The notes under the pieces: model-generated | What the model saw: the letters and a program-made list of their open reading frames with translations, nothing else | What the model was told of the DNA's origin: nothing | Databases searched by the model: none | In this document: positions 33,715-43,364 of the stretch, in pieces | Layout of the letters: every line of letters starts with the position of its first letter | How positions within the stretch are numbered: position 1 is the first letter of the stretch | Made by a program: the position numbers and the translations under genes | DNA from: Ruminococcus sp. | GTDB lineage: Bacteria > Bacillota > Clostridia > Oscillospirales > Ruminococcaceae | Direction of reading: 5' to 3' | DNA: 64,000 nucleotides | Assembly (NCBI GenBank): GCA_021200415.1 | Contig: JAJQGO010000013.1 | Coordinates: 342,653-406,652 of the forward strand

Positions 33715-33746
33715 GGAGAGGAGGAATTTTCTTTCTCTCCTTTTTG
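33715..33746 (+). terminator. Probable terminator after rpmF
   Basis: GGAGAG (33715-33720) pairs with CTCTCC (33735-33740), followed by TTTTT. The loop is long (14 nt) though partly pairable, so it is a moderate call. Confidence 0.55.
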
Positions 33747-33775
33747 ATGTATTGCTCTAATTTCAGGAGTTAATT

Positions 33776-35077
33776 ATGGTTAAAATAAACAGTGTCGATG
33801 CGGGTTCACCTGCCGATCGCGCCGGAATTTTGTCCGGCGACTGCCTGATTTCAATCAGCGGAAATCCCATTAAGGACGTGCTGGATTATATGTTCTACGC
33901 CGCGGAAGAATTCCTTGAGCTTGAAGTTGAACGCAGCGGCGAAATTCTGAAATTCAGTATCCGCAAGGGCGAGTATGACGACCTCGGGCTGCAATTCGAA
34001 ACCTTCCTCATGGACGGAAAGCAGTCCTGCCGCAACAAATGCGTGTTCTGCTTTATCGACCAAATGCCGCCGGGCATGAGGGATACGCTGTATTTTAAGG
34101 ATGACGACGCCCGATTGTCCTTCCTTCAGGGAAATTATGTCACTCTGACAAATCTCGGACAATCCGACATCGACCGTATTATAAAAATGAAGCTCAATAT
34201 AAATGTTTCAGTCCACACGACTAATCCTGAGCTTCGCTGCAAAATGATGAACAACCGTTTTGCGGGGGAAAAGCTGAAATATATCCGGCAGCTGGCTGAA
34301 AACGGAATCAAGCTCAATTGTCAGGTGGTTTGCTGCCCGAAGCTTAATGACGGCGACGAGCTTAGACGCACTCTCACCGATTTAGGGGAGCTTATGCCGA
34401 ATATCACAAGCATGGCTGTTGTCCCCGTGGGGCTTACTAAATTCCGCGAAGGGCTGTATCCCCTTGAGGTTTTCACCAAAGAGGGGGCTGCCGAAACAAT
34501 TGATATTATTGAGGAATTTCAGGCTGTTTTTCTTGAAAAATTCGGTACACGCACCGTTTTTCCGTCAGATGAGTTTTTCCTGATTGCTGAACGTGAGCTG
34601 CCCCCTATGGAATATTATGAGGATTTTTCACAGTACGAAAACGGCGTCGGTATGCTGAGATCCCTGATTGACGAATTTGAAAAGGCTCTGGAAATTGCCG
34701 AATGGGAGGGCGGAGAACGATTTGTTTCAATTGCCACAGGCTATGCTCCCTATTCTATAATCTCTATGCTGGCAAAATCGGCGGAGGACCGCTTCCCGAA
34801 GCTGAAATGCAGAGTTTATCGGATTCGCAATGACTTTTTCGGACATACTATTAACGTAACGGGACTTATTACCGGACAGGATCTTACTGCGCAGCTGAAG
34901 AATAAGGCTCTCGGAGATGAGCTGCTTATTTCCACCGCTATGCTGAGGCGTGAATGCAGCGATTTCCTCGATGACATGACTGTTGCGGAGGCTGAAAAGG
35001 AATTGAATATAAAAATTAAATCAGTTGATAATGATGGATATGAATTGCTTGACGCAATTCTGGGAATAGAATATTAG
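33776..35077 (+). CDS. DUF512 PDZ/radical-SAM-like protein
   Basis: 433 aa. It has an N-terminal PDZ-like segment (SVDAGSPADRAGILSGDCLISI), then a SAM-radical-like cysteine group CRNKCVFCFIDQMP (CxxxCxxC), then the DUF512 domain (about 210-420) with ATGYAPYSIISMLAK and GLITGQDL. This family sits next to der in many clostridia, as here. Biochemical function is not established. ATG follows CAGGAGT. Confidence 0.87.
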   Translation: MVKINSVDAGSPADRAGILSGDCLISISGNPIKDVLDYMFYAAEEFLELEVERSGEILKFSIRKGEYDDLGLQFETFLMDGKQSCRNKCVFCFIDQMPPGMRDTLYFKDDDARLSFLQGNYVTLTNLGQSDIDRIIKMKLNINVSVHTTNPELRCKMMNNRFAGEKLKYIRQLAENGIKLNCQVVCCPKLNDGDELRRTLTDLGELMPNITSMAVVPVGLTKFREGLYPLEVFTKEGAAETIDIIEEFQAVFLEKFGTRTVFPSDEFFLIAERELPPMEYYEDFSQYENGVGMLRSLIDEFEKALEIAEWEGGERFVSIATGYAPYSIISMLAKSAEDRFPKLKCRVYRIRNDFFGHTINVTGLITGQDLTAQLKNKALGDELLISTAMLRRECSDFLDDMTVAEAEKELNIKIKSVDNDGYELLDAILGIEY

Positions 35078-35154
35078 GACAATGACGTACAAAAAAATTC
35101 GTGCGAAGATGTCCTATATGCCGCCTTCCTTGCGGCAGAAAGGAGATGCAGATA

Positions 35155-36483
35155 ATGCCATTACCGATTGTTGCAGTTGTGGGTCGCCCGAATGTTGGAA
35201 AATCCACACTTTTTAACAAGCTTATCGGTCAGAGACTCTCTATAGTTGAGGATACCCCCGGAGTCACAAGGGATCGTATCTACTCAAAATGCGAGTGGAG
35301 AGACAGGGAGTTCATGGTTGTGGATACAGGCGGTATTGAGCCTGACAGCAACGATGTTATTCTTGCGCAGATGCGGCGTCAGTCGGAGCTTGCCATAGAA
35401 AAAGCCGATGTGATTGTTTTCGTTACGGATATACGCTGCGGCGTAACCTCCGACGACTATGCGGTAGCTGAAATGCTTATCAAAAGCGGCAAGCCTATTG
35501 TTCTTGCGGTAAATAAATGCGACGCTCTCGGCGAACCTCCCCTTGAGCTGTATGAATTCTATAATCTGGGGCTTGGCGAGCCGTTCCCCATCTCCTCCGT
35601 TCACGGTCACGGCACAGGTGATATGCTTGACGAGATTTTCAAGAATCTGCCGGATACGGACGAGGAGCAGTATGATGAGGACTATATAAAGGTGGCTGTT
35701 ATCGGCAAGCCGAATGCGGGAAAATCCTCACTGATAAATAAAATTGCCGGCGAGGAACGTGCTATAGTTTCCGATATTGCAGGTACTACGAGAGATTCTA
35801 CGGATACGGTTATCGAGAATGAATACGGCAAGTTTGTGTTCATTGACACTGCAGGAATAAGAAAAAAATCAAAAGTCACCGAAAAGGTAGAGCATTACAG
35901 CGTTCTGCGTGCATATATGGCTGTTGACCGTGCCGATGTATGCGTAATTATGCTTGACGCAACGGAGGGCTTTACCGAACAGGACTCAAAGGTTGCAGGA
36001 TATGCCCACGAACAGGGAAAGGCTTGCGTTGTTGCGGTAAATAAATGGGATCTGATTGAAAAGAATGACAAGACTATGCAGGAATTCCGCACGAAGCTTG
36101 AAAATGATTTCAGCTTTATGTCATACGTTCCCTTTGTCTTTATTTCGGCAAAAACAGGTCAGCGCATAAATAAGCTGTACGAGCTTATAAAATATACCTA
36201 CGGGCAGAACAGTATGCGTATCTCCACAGGTATGCTCAATGACGTTCTTGCCTACGCAACGACAAGAGTTCAGCCACCGTCGGATAAGGGCAGACGTCTG
36301 AAAATTTATTACATGACGCAGCCGTCTACAAAGCCGCCGACGTTTGTAACCTTCGTCAACCGTGCGGATTTATTCCACTTCTCCTACAGAAGATATATTG
36401 AAAATCAGATTCGCTCAACCTTCGGGCTTGAGGGAACTCCCGTAAGATTTATTGTAAGAGAAAGGGGCGGCAGCGACAAATGA
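35155..36483 (+). CDS. der: GTPase Der (EngA), ribosome assembly
   Basis: 442 aa with two consecutive G domains: GRPNVGKST with DTPG and NKCD in the first, and GKPNAGKSS with DTAG and NKWD in the second, then a KH-like C-terminal domain ending in VRFIVRERGG. It acts in 50S ribosome maturation. The ATG at 35155 follows AAGGAG; 18 earlier in-frame codons have no homology to the family. The stop overlaps plsY. Confidence 0.96.
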   Translation: MPLPIVAVVGRPNVGKSTLFNKLIGQRLSIVEDTPGVTRDRIYSKCEWRDREFMVVDTGGIEPDSNDVILAQMRRQSELAIEKADVIVFVTDIRCGVTSDDYAVAEMLIKSGKPIVLAVNKCDALGEPPLELYEFYNLGLGEPFPISSVHGHGTGDMLDEIFKNLPDTDEEQYDEDYIKVAVIGKPNAGKSSLINKIAGEERAIVSDIAGTTRDSTDTVIENEYGKFVFIDTAGIRKKSKVTEKVEHYSVLRAYMAVDRADVCVIMLDATEGFTEQDSKVAGYAHEQGKACVVAVNKWDLIEKNDKTMQEFRTKLENDFSFMSYVPFVFISAKTGQRINKLYELIKYTYGQNSMRISTGMLNDVLAYATTRVQPPSDKGRRLKIYYMTQPSTKPPTFVTFVNRADLFHFSYRRYIENQIRSTFGLEGTPVRFIVRERGGSDK

Positions 36484-37154
36484 GCGACAACTATATAAGA
36501 GCTTTCGCTGCGGCAGGTCTGATTGGATATTTTCTGGGCAGCATCAATTTCTCAATTCTTGTTGTAAGGCTTCTCAAGGGAGAGGATATTCGCGAAAAGG
36601 GCAGCGGAAACGCGGGGCTTACAAATACCCTGAGATGCTATGGAAAGGGCTGCGCACTGCTTACGCTTATCGGCGATCTGGGCAAGGGAGTTGCGGCTGT
36701 GCTGCTGTCAAGACTTGTCTGCTCCCTCCTTGATGCGGGAATCTCCCCCGACAACGACACCCATTACATCGGCTATATTGCAGGCTTTTTCGCAATTATC
36801 GGCCACGTCTTCCCGATATACTACGGCTTCAAGGGCGGCAAGGGAGTTCTTGTGGGCGTTTCGATTTTTCTCGTTGTAGACCCTGCGGTTTTCGCAATAC
36901 TTATCGTAATCTTCGCAATTGTTCTCATAATCTCAAAATACGTTTCACTTTCCTCAATTATTGCTTCGGCTTGCTGCCCGTTGGCAACCTTTATGTCAGA
37001 ATATTTTATCTTCGGCACATCGGCGAAGCTGTCGCTGCTTTATGCGGCGCTTTCAATTCCTATGGCGGCAATGGTTATCTGGATGCATCGTTCAAACATA
37101 CAGCGGCTAAGAGAGGGCTGCGAAAACAAATTTTCATTTAAGTCGTCAAAATAA
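36480..37154 (+). CDS. plsY: Glycerol-3-phosphate acyltransferase PlsY
   Basis: 224 aa with about 6 membrane segments. Conserved cytosolic motifs GSGNAGLTNTLR and FKGGKGV identify PlsY, which acylates glycerol 3-phosphate from acyl-phosphate. ATGA overlap with der; followed by gpsA, which makes its substrate, so the operon links phospholipid precursor supply and use. Confidence 0.95.
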   Translation: MSDNYIRAFAAAGLIGYFLGSINFSILVVRLLKGEDIREKGSGNAGLTNTLRCYGKGCALLTLIGDLGKGVAAVLLSRLVCSLLDAGISPDNDTHYIGYIAGFFAIIGHVFPIYYGFKGGKGVLVGVSIFLVVDPAVFAILIVIFAIVLIISKYVSLSSIIASACCPLATFMSEYFIFGTSAKLSLLYAALSIPMAAMVIWMHRSNIQRLREGCENKFSFKSSK

Positions 37155-37173
37155 TTCAAAAGGAGCTGCACAC

Positions 37174-38178
37174 ATGGCAAATATAGTTATTTTAGGTTCG
37201 GGAGGCTTTGGACTCAGCCTCGCAATAATGGCTGAAAGATACGGTCACAATGTTACGGTATGGTCGAAATTCCAATCGGAAATCGACGATATAAGAATGC
37301 ACGGCGAGCATATTCAGAAGCTGCCCGGCGTTGCAGTTTCGGAGAGAATCGGGCTTACAAGCGATATTTCATGTATCAGGGACTGCGATATGCTGATTTT
37401 CGGCATTCCGTCAACATTTGTACGTGATGTCGCAAGAACGGCTCATCCCTTTATAAATGATGAAATGGTAATCGTCAATACCGGAAAGGGTCTTGAGGAA
37501 GGCTCGCTGAATCTGCTCAGCGATGTGCTTCGGGAGGAGCTTGAATCTGAAAATATCGTTGTTTTGTCGGGTCCCTCTCATGCGGAGGAGGTCGCACGGG
37601 GAATCCCCACGACAATTGTTGCCGCTTCGAAAAACCCAAAGGCGGCAGCGTATGTGCAGGAAACTCTGAGCAACGGCGCACTCAGAATATATCTCAACGA
37701 TGATGTCATAGGCTGCGAGGTGGGCGGCGCACTGAAAAATATTATCGCCCTCTGCGCAGGAATATGCGATGGTCTTGGCTACGGCGACAACACAAAGGCA
37801 GCTCTCATGACACGCGGCATTCACGAAATAACTCGCATTGGTGTGGCTATGGGTGCGGATGTGATGACCTTCAGCGGTCTGACAGGTCTGGGCGACCTTA
37901 TCGTCACCTGCACGAGTATGCACAGCAGAAACAGACGTGCGGGAATTCTGATTGGTCAGGGGCTTTCCCCCGAAGCCGCAGTTGAAAAGGTCGGAACGGT
38001 TGAAGGCTATCATTGCTGCAAAACGGCATACGCTCTTTCGCAGAAATACGGCGTGGAGATGCCCATTACCGAGCAGCTGAACAATGTTCTGTTTCATGGG
38101 GGAGATGTAAAAAAAGCTCTCGATACGCTTATGGCCCGTCCCCAAAAATATGAAGAGGAAATCAGGTATAACTCATAA
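37174..38178 (+). CDS. gpsA: Glycerol-3-phosphate dehydrogenase [NAD(P)+]
   Basis: 334 aa. It has the N-terminal nucleotide loop VILGSGGFGLSLA, GPSHAEEVARG with the substrate region, and the catalytic Lys region EVGGALKNIIALCAGICDG. It reduces dihydroxyacetone phosphate for phospholipid synthesis. The GxGxxG loop has Gly-Phe where many have Trp-Gly, still within the family. AGGAG lies upstream of the ATG. Confidence 0.95.
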   Translation: MANIVILGSGGFGLSLAIMAERYGHNVTVWSKFQSEIDDIRMHGEHIQKLPGVAVSERIGLTSDISCIRDCDMLIFGIPSTFVRDVARTAHPFINDEMVIVNTGKGLEEGSLNLLSDVLREELESENIVVLSGPSHAEEVARGIPTTIVAASKNPKAAAYVQETLSNGALRIYLNDDVIGCEVGGALKNIIALCAGICDGLGYGDNTKAALMTRGIHEITRIGVAMGADVMTFSGLTGLGDLIVTCTSMHSRNRRAGILIGQGLSPEAAVEKVGTVEGYHCCKTAYALSQKYGVEMPITEQLNNVLFHGGDVKKALDTLMARPQKYEEEIRYNS

Positions 38179-38182
38179 AAAC

Positions 38183-38216
38183 AAGCGGCAGGAATTAAAA
38201 TCCTGCCGCCTTTGTT
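38183..38216. terminator. Bidirectional terminator between gpsA and dnaI
   Basis: GCGGCAGGA (38185-38193) with TCCTGCCGC (38201-38209), A-rich before and TTTGTTATTT after. It serves the two convergent genes. Confidence 0.88.
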
Positions 38217-39183
38217 ATTTCAGAACCTCGTTCTTTTTGGACTGAAGCCGCACGTCCTTTCCCTTGAACTCAAGACAGGTGTAAACTGCGGTGATTCGGG
38301 ATACAAGACGTTCATCATATCTCCGCCGTATATCGTCATGATTGAGATTCGTGCTGATAATGGTAGGCTTGCTTCTGTTTAAACGTGTATTTATAATGTT
38401 GTAAATAGTTGAGCTGTAAAACGTTGATTCATATTCAGTTCCCAAATCATCGAGAATGAGGAGATCCGTATCCATTATCAGATCGAAGAAATCTGTGCTG
38501 TGTTCACGGCTGAAATGCTCACGCTCTATGCCGCGCAGAATATTTATTATCGAATCGTAAACCACGCTGTAACCACGCTCGAGAACCTTATTCGCAATGG
38601 CAAGGGAAAGATGTGTTTTTCCAAGACCTGTTTTGCCGAACATCAGTATGCTTTCAGAGCTTTCGGTAAAACTTTCGGCGTAATTTTTCGTGTAAAGGAA
38701 AATACGATGCATGGTAAAATAATCATCGTTTTTGTAGTATGTCAGATCAAATGTATCAAAGCTTGACAGCTTCAGCTGGGAATTCTGATTGAGCCTTGAC
38801 GCCGCAAGACTTCCGCAGACCTTTTTGAAGCATTCGCAGAACTCGTTATTGCAGTAGCCTGTATCCTGACATTTCGGGCAGGTGTACTCCATATCGAGAT
38901 AGTTTTCGGGATAACCGTTCTGCACAAGAAGCTGACGTGTCATAGCCTGCGCGCCGAGATTGAACTTCTCAAGCTGGGCAATTTTTCTTTCGACCAGTGA
39001 TTTATCCTTTGAGGACATGATTTTGATAAGCTCCCTGCCCGTATTGTAAATCTGGCTGTTGACCTCACGTATTTGCGGTATTTTCTCGTTGACCTCAGCA
39101 ATCCTGCGTTCGTTTTCGCTGACGGCTGCTATCCGCCTTTTGGAAATTATAGCATGAGCCTTATCAAAAATTTCATTGTCCAT
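38215..39183 (-). CDS. dnaI: Helicase loader, DnaC/DnaI-type AAA+ ATPase
   Basis: 322 aa. The N-terminal part is a coiled helix region with a zinc-type Cys cluster (CPKCQDTGYCNNEFCEC). The AAA+ domain has Walker A FGKTGLGKTH, Walker B LLILDDLGTE and an Arg finger region in DERLVSRI. It would load the replicative helicase together with the DnaD-like protein encoded just upstream (14 bp gap). Confidence 0.9.
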   Translation of the reverse strand: MDNEIFDKAHAIISKRRIAAVSENERRIAEVNEKIPQIREVNSQIYNTGRELIKIMSSKDKSLVERKIAQLEKFNLGAQAMTRQLLVQNGYPENYLDMEYTCPKCQDTGYCNNEFCECFKKVCGSLAASRLNQNSQLKLSSFDTFDLTYYKNDDYFTMHRIFLYTKNYAESFTESSESILMFGKTGLGKTHLSLAIANKVLERGYSVVYDSIINILRGIEREHFSREHSTDFFDLIMDTDLLILDDLGTEYESTFYSSTIYNIINTRLNRSKPTIISTNLNHDDIRRRYDERLVSRITAVYTCLEFKGKDVRLQSKKNEVLK

Positions 39184-39197
39184 ACCGGTTCACTTCC

Positions 39198-40169
39198 TTA
39201 AAATTTGTTTACAAGCAATTTATATTCCTCAATATCAAAATCATCGTCATCGGATTTTGACGTGGATTTCTTTTTCTTTTTATAGTTGCTTTCCGCATTT
39301 TTAACGTCCTTAACCGAGGCATATCCGCTGTTTCTCCACGAAAGAAGAATTTTATTTATGTATTCAAAGGAAAGCTTATCTATCTGTTCAATTGTTTTTT
39401 CGTAAGCGTAGTGGATAAGCTCAATGCTGAAGCCAATATTCTTCCACTGGGAAATAAATTCCGACTGCTTTGCGGTGGGGCGGCGTTTCATTTCAAATGC
39501 ACGCATAATCTTAGAGGTGTATTCCCTCGATTCGCTCATTCTGCTGACCTCCTGCTGGGCGGAATCGAGAGTATTGATTTCATTTTCGCTCCAGTCGCAG
39601 GCAATTTTTTCGATGTAGTTGACATTTGTTTTTTCAATTCCCGAGCAATAGGAAAGAAGCGTTATGATAACCTCCTTTTTCAGTCCGAGATAATTGAACA
39701 TCCAGATGAGGGAATTCTGCTGGGTATTATTCAGCGTTCCGAGAATGCCCTCAGCCGTTTTGAAAAGCTCGGAAATATCCGGAGAATCCTTCATTATTCG
39801 GGCGATTTCGGTAGGCTTCAGGGACTGACGCTGATTTGTCGGCGGAGTTTTTTTTACTTCCGCGGCAGGCTGCTGAACCGACTGCGCGGTGGGTGTCTGC
39901 GTCATAATCGTGCTGCTCTGCGGGGATATTGATTCCGGTGCAAGAACGTTTACCTGCTGCCAGAACATTACGGCATCGGCGGCCTGCTGTGGAGAAACGC
40001 CCGTATTCTGCGCAATTTCCTCCTCTGTGCAGTTTTTTCCCGAGCATCGCAGTATATAGAGAAGCACCTTTATCTGCTCACCTGTGGCGAGCTTTAGAAA
40101 ATTGTCGGCAACGATACATGGAACTCCGAACATTGTTCCCCATATACCGCTGTTAGTTTTGAATTCCAC
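39198..40169 (-). CDS. DnaD-domain primosome protein
   Basis: 323 aa from a GTG start (40169) with AGGAGG 7 bp upstream. It has an N-terminal winged-helix-like domain (FGVPCIVADNFLKLATGEQIKVLLYILRC), a Gln/Pro/Thr-rich linker and two DnaD-like (DnaB2) helical domains with ISQWKNIGFSIELIHYAYEKTI and FEYINKILLSWRNSGY, the YYxxxIxxxW-type DNA-binding motif of the family. A longer reading of the frame starts inside the promoter and is excluded. Operon partner of the helicase loader. Confidence 0.87.
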   Translation of the reverse strand: MEFKTNSGIWGTMFGVPCIVADNFLKLATGEQIKVLLYILRCSGKNCTEEEIAQNTGVSPQQAADAVMFWQQVNVLAPESISPQSSTIMTQTPTAQSVQQPAAEVKKTPPTNQRQSLKPTEIARIMKDSPDISELFKTAEGILGTLNNTQQNSLIWMFNYLGLKKEVIITLLSYCSGIEKTNVNYIEKIACDWSENEINTLDSAQQEVSRMSESREYTSKIMRAFEMKRRPTAKQSEFISQWKNIGFSIELIHYAYEKTIEQIDKLSFEYINKILLSWRNSGYASVKDVKNAESNYKKKKKSTSKSDDDDFDIEEYKLLVNKF

Positions 40170-40179
40170 GATAATTCCT

Positions 40180-40224
40180 CCTGTTGCAGATTTGCCTGTT
40201 GCGGATTTGCCTGTTGCGGTATTG
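40180..40224 (-). repeat. 15-bp tandem repeat forming the 5' leader of the dnaD-like gene
   Basis: Three consecutive 15-bp units (plus strand CCTGTTGCAGATTTG, CCTGTTGCGGATTTG, CCTGTTGCGGTATTG). On the transcribed strand each begins with GCAACAGG-like sequence after CAAATC, and the last merges into the AGGAGG ribosome binding site. The predicted transcript starts about 3 bp before the array. Confidence 0.85.
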
Positions 40225-40233
40225 CCTTTAACT

Positions 40234-40262
40234 ATTATACCACATTTTTTCAAGGTTGTCAC
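40234..40262 (-). promoter_or_regulatory. Promoter for dnaD-like/dnaI
   Basis: On the minus strand, GTGACA (40257-40262), 17-bp spacer, TATAAT (40234-40239). It lies between the sigK stop and the tandem-repeat leader. Confidence 0.8.
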
Positions 40263-40277
40263 TACAAAAACGCCGAA

Positions 40278-40961
40278 TCAATAGGGCGTTGTATCATACA
40301 TCGTTCTGAGCTTCTGAATCGCCTTTTTTTCAAGCCTCGATACGTAGGAGCGTGATATATTCAGCTTTTCGGCAACCTCGTTCTGCGTATGTGGCTTTTT
40401 CCCATAAAGACCGTATCTGTAGACAATAATTTCCATCTCACGCTTATCAAGGCACTTGTCAAGAAATTCGTACAGCTGACGTGAACGGATAAGCAAATCA
40501 ACCTGTTCATCTATATCCGAGCCGTCATCCAGAAGATCCATAAGCGTAAGGGTATTTCCGTCCTTGTCGGTTTCAACAGGCTCATTCATGTAGACATCGC
40601 CGGCAGTTTTTTTCATGGCACGGAAGTTCATGAGTATTTCATTCTCAATGCATCTGCTTGCGTATGTGGCAAACCTCGCTCCCTTTGTGTAGTCAAAGGT
40701 GGAAACTGCTTTAATCAGACCGATTGTTCCGATGGAAATCATTTCGTCCTGATCCACGGCAGGCGACGTATATTTTTTTACAATATGGGCGACAAGTCTC
40801 AGATTGTGTTCGATGAGCGTATTCTTTGCGGATTTATTGCCCTGAGAGAGGCGCTGAAAGCAGCTTTCCTCCTCTTTTTTTGACAGCGGCTTCGGGAAAA
40901 CAGTATTGTTGTCGAAGTGGAGCGCAAAGAATATCAGATTTTTCATCAATTCAAGCAGCAT
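40278..40961 (-). CDS. sigK: Sporulation sigma factor SigK
   Basis: 227 aa. NNTVFPKPLSKKEEESCF, LIEHNLRLVAHIVKKY, the -10-recognition region ISIGTIGLIKAVSTFDYTKG and region 4 HTH (TQNEVAEKLNISRSYVSRLEKKA) match SigK rather than SigE. No skin-type interruption is visible. A pro-sequence is short, as in clostridial SigK. Together with yqfCD and cotJABC it indicates sporulation capacity. AGGAGG precedes the ATG. Confidence 0.9.
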   Translation of the reverse strand: MLLELMKNLIFFALHFDNNTVFPKPLSKKEEESCFQRLSQGNKSAKNTLIEHNLRLVAHIVKKYTSPAVDQDEMISIGTIGLIKAVSTFDYTKGARFATYASRCIENEILMNFRAMKKTAGDVYMNEPVETDKDGNTLTLMDLLDDGSDIDEQVDLLIRSRQLYEFLDKCLDKREMEIIVYRYGLYGKKPHTQNEVAEKLNISRSYVSRLEKKAIQKLRTMYDTTPY

Positions 40962-41059
40962 AAGATACCTCCTGAGGATAATACGGCAGCTGTGCAGGAA
41001 TGCACGATAAATACTGCCTATATACTATCTTATGCGGCAGGGCTTGAACAGAATTATTA

Positions 41060-42688
41060 TTATGCTATGGATTCTGCGTATGCGGAAATATATTCGGAAA
41101 TATAATCCGAAAGCCTTTTGATGTAATCCTCTGTCAGAACATCGTCAAATCCGCAGCTTTCCAAGGCTGAGCTGAACTTGCATTCGCCGGAGTTAATGGG
41201 AACCTGCGAAATCCTTTCGTACATTTCCACGGCAGCATCATAGCTGTCAACGGCTGTACTCCATATGTCGAGTGCCGCAAGAGCTGAAACGCCATAGCTG
41301 ATATAGTAGCCCGGCTGCTCGAAAATATGAGTGATATAGTAAAATTCCACATCGGTATAGCCGTATTTTTCCATAATCGAATCGAAAAGCTCAACAACGC
41401 TCTCCGGAGTCATTGTGTCGATATTTTTCAGCACGGTATATTCAAATTCGCCTATGGCAAATCCGCTTGTGATTGAATCTATCGTATCATAGAGCTTCAA
41501 TGCGCGCATGGTTTCAGCCTGATCGCCGAAAATATCGTCATACAGCTCCATAAATAGAACCTCCATGCCCTGCGACTGAATTTCGGCAACATCCATGTTG
41601 TTCTCCATGAGATATGTGGTTGTATCGTCATAGAAGGATGCGTAGAAATGTCCGAATTCATGTATAGGTGTCAGCAGATTATAGAAATCCTCGCTGTCGT
41701 ACACGTAAATCAGCGCGCTGTTTTCAGCCGGCAAATCAACCGTAAACGAACCGTTATAGCAATCGCTGCCATCCGTTAAGCAGTAAAGCTCATCATCGAG
41801 AAGAAGCTGCGCATACTCCTCAATTTCAGGTGAAATTCTGCCTGCGTATTCGGCAATCACCTCAAAGGGATTATCAAATGTAACAGGGTTGTAGTAGATG
41901 TCCGCATATTCCGAGCTTGACGCGATTGCGTCGCCGAGAGCTTCACTCACAGGCACAATCTCATCTATTATCGTATCGGTAAGAGAAATAATCTCCTCGG
42001 GAGTGAAATCTCTGTTGTAGATGTCGTAGAATATATCCACATCGTACACGGAAAGTATGTCAAGATATATTTCAGCTGCTTCAAGATTTTTTGTGCTGTC
42101 CTTGATTGTGCTGTCGTTTACAACGTCATAGTAAGCGTCAAGGTTCTCGTCCATGACCTCATAATCCACCTTTGAATATCCGATAAGCCTGTTCAATGAC
42201 ATTGATCTGCTTGTGTAGTATTCCAGATAATCGGGATAAATATAATCCTCAAAGATGTCGGAATATTCATCAACCATGTAGCAGTTCGAGAAAGCATAGC
42301 ACAATATCTCATTTGAAACGTAATACGCTTCGTAGCAGCTGTCGTATTCAGCTTCAAGCTCCTCGTCATACCAGTCCGAATAATAGGCAATGGTAGTATA
42401 GGCGAACATTTCATAAAGCTCATCCAAATCGTTCAGCAGGATTTCCATATCGCTGACAACTGTATCGTAATTGTCTGAAATTTCCACGTCCGCAAGAAGC
42501 TGCTCGGCATGAGCTATTACTCCGTCAAGGTCTGCGGAGGAATATTCATCAGCGGATTCATCGCTGCTGCTTTCGGATTCGGAGGAATCCTCCGGTGTTG
42601 TATTGAAAAGTGTATTATCCGAGCAGCCGAACAGTGACAGCGCAGCGGCAGCCGAGGTTAAAAGGACAGCCCGGCGGTGTTTTGTCAT
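41060..42688 (-). CDS. Secreted lipoprotein metallopeptidase, M3-like (HEFGH)
   Basis: 542 aa. Lipoprotein signal with lipobox LFGC (Cys at about 22), a Ser/Glu/Asp-rich spacer, a long helical acidic domain, and the gluzincin motif HEFGHFYASF followed about 25-30 residues later by AEIQSQGME, as in M3 oligopeptidases. It is probably a zinc peptidase at the outer surface. Extremely rich in Asp, Glu, Tyr and Ser. The ATG at 42688 follows AAAGGATG; upstream in-frame codons overlap the HAD gene. Confidence 0.8.
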   Translation of the reverse strand: MTKHRRAVLLTSAAAALSLFGCSDNTLFNTTPEDSSESESSSDESADEYSSADLDGVIAHAEQLLADVEISDNYDTVVSDMEILLNDLDELYEMFAYTTIAYYSDWYDEELEAEYDSCYEAYYVSNEILCYAFSNCYMVDEYSDIFEDYIYPDYLEYYTSRSMSLNRLIGYSKVDYEVMDENLDAYYDVVNDSTIKDSTKNLEAAEIYLDILSVYDVDIFYDIYNRDFTPEEIISLTDTIIDEIVPVSEALGDAIASSSEYADIYYNPVTFDNPFEVIAEYAGRISPEIEEYAQLLLDDELYCLTDGSDCYNGSFTVDLPAENSALIYVYDSEDFYNLLTPIHEFGHFYASFYDDTTTYLMENNMDVAEIQSQGMEVLFMELYDDIFGDQAETMRALKLYDTIDSITSGFAIGEFEYTVLKNIDTMTPESVVELFDSIMEKYGYTDVEFYYITHIFEQPGYYISYGVSALAALDIWSTAVDSYDAAVEMYERISQVPINSGECKFSSALESCGFDDVLTEDYIKRLSDYISEYISAYAESIA

Positions 42689-42695
42689 AGTAGTA

Positions 42696-43364
42696 TCATC
42701 CTTTCTGTTGCTGCGACAGCTTATCCGCCGCCGCAGGAATTTCCTCAACCGAGTTAATTATAATATCAGCTGAAGCAAGCTCCTCCGGAGAACCGTATCC
42801 ATAGGCGCAGCCGATTGATCTGAGATTGTTTTTTGCCGCTGTTTCCATGTCGTGAAATCTGTCACCAATAACAATAAAATCGCCCTCATGATTATCCCTG
42901 AAGCGGCGGAAAATTTCATATTTCGGAATGAATCCGAATTCCTCAGCGCAGTAGAAATAATCAAACCACCTGTCCAGATGAAATCTCTGATTATGGATTT
43001 GAAGATAATGTCTGCGGCAGTTGCTCAGGAAGATGAGAATATATCCGCGGCTTTTCAGCTCGGCAAGCGTGCTTTCCGCATGAGGGAAAAGCTCCGCCGT
43101 GCCGTTTTTTACCTGTGCGTCCGTTTCCTCGCTTATAATTCCGCGGCAATGCTCACGTATTTCAGGAGGCAGCTGCGGCTGGAATCTTTCCCACATTTCG
43201 CTTCCGGTAAATCCCAGCCAGTATGATATTTCCTTGTCGGAAAATTCACGGGGCTGCGCATAGCCGTTTTCGACAAGCCATGAATATGCCTTCCGAAAGG
43301 CAGGACGATAGGTTTTCAGGCAATTGTTCAGCGTTCCGTCATAGTCAAAAATCAGATTTGTCAT
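42696..43364 (-). CDS. HAD-family hydrolase (phosphoglycolate-phosphatase-like)
   Basis: 222 aa. Motif [12 protein letters not shown], motif [10 protein letters not shown], a Lys in FIPKYEIF and motif [14 protein letters not shown] give a complete HAD active site with an alpha-helical cap. Substrate unknown. ATGA overlap with ribH upstream puts it in or just after the riboflavin operon, where a flavin-pathway phosphatase (5-amino-6-ribitylamino-uracil phosphate) is needed; that role is only a suggestion. Confidence 0.85.
   Translation of the reverse strand: MTNLIFDYDGTLNNCLKTYRPAFRKAYSWLVENGYAQPREFSDKEISYWLGFTGSEMWERFQPQLPPEIREHCRGIISEETDAQVKNGTAELFPHAESTLAELKSRGYILIFLSNCRRHYLQIHNQRFHLDRWFDYFYCAEEFGFIPKYEIFRRFRDNHEGDFIVIGDRFHDMETAAKNNLRSIGCAYGYGSPEELASADIIINSVEEIPAAADKLSQQQKG

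Noticed and set aside
37411..38145. 244-aa open frame on the minus strand
   Set aside because: Antisense to gpsA; composition (Cys/His-rich, no motifs) is that of a shadow frame.
40170..40262. N-terminal extension of the DnaD-like protein with an ATGKS repeat
   Set aside because: The extension would start within the -35 box, and a strong AGGAGG plus GTG starts the protein at 40169; the repeat is in the untranslated leader.
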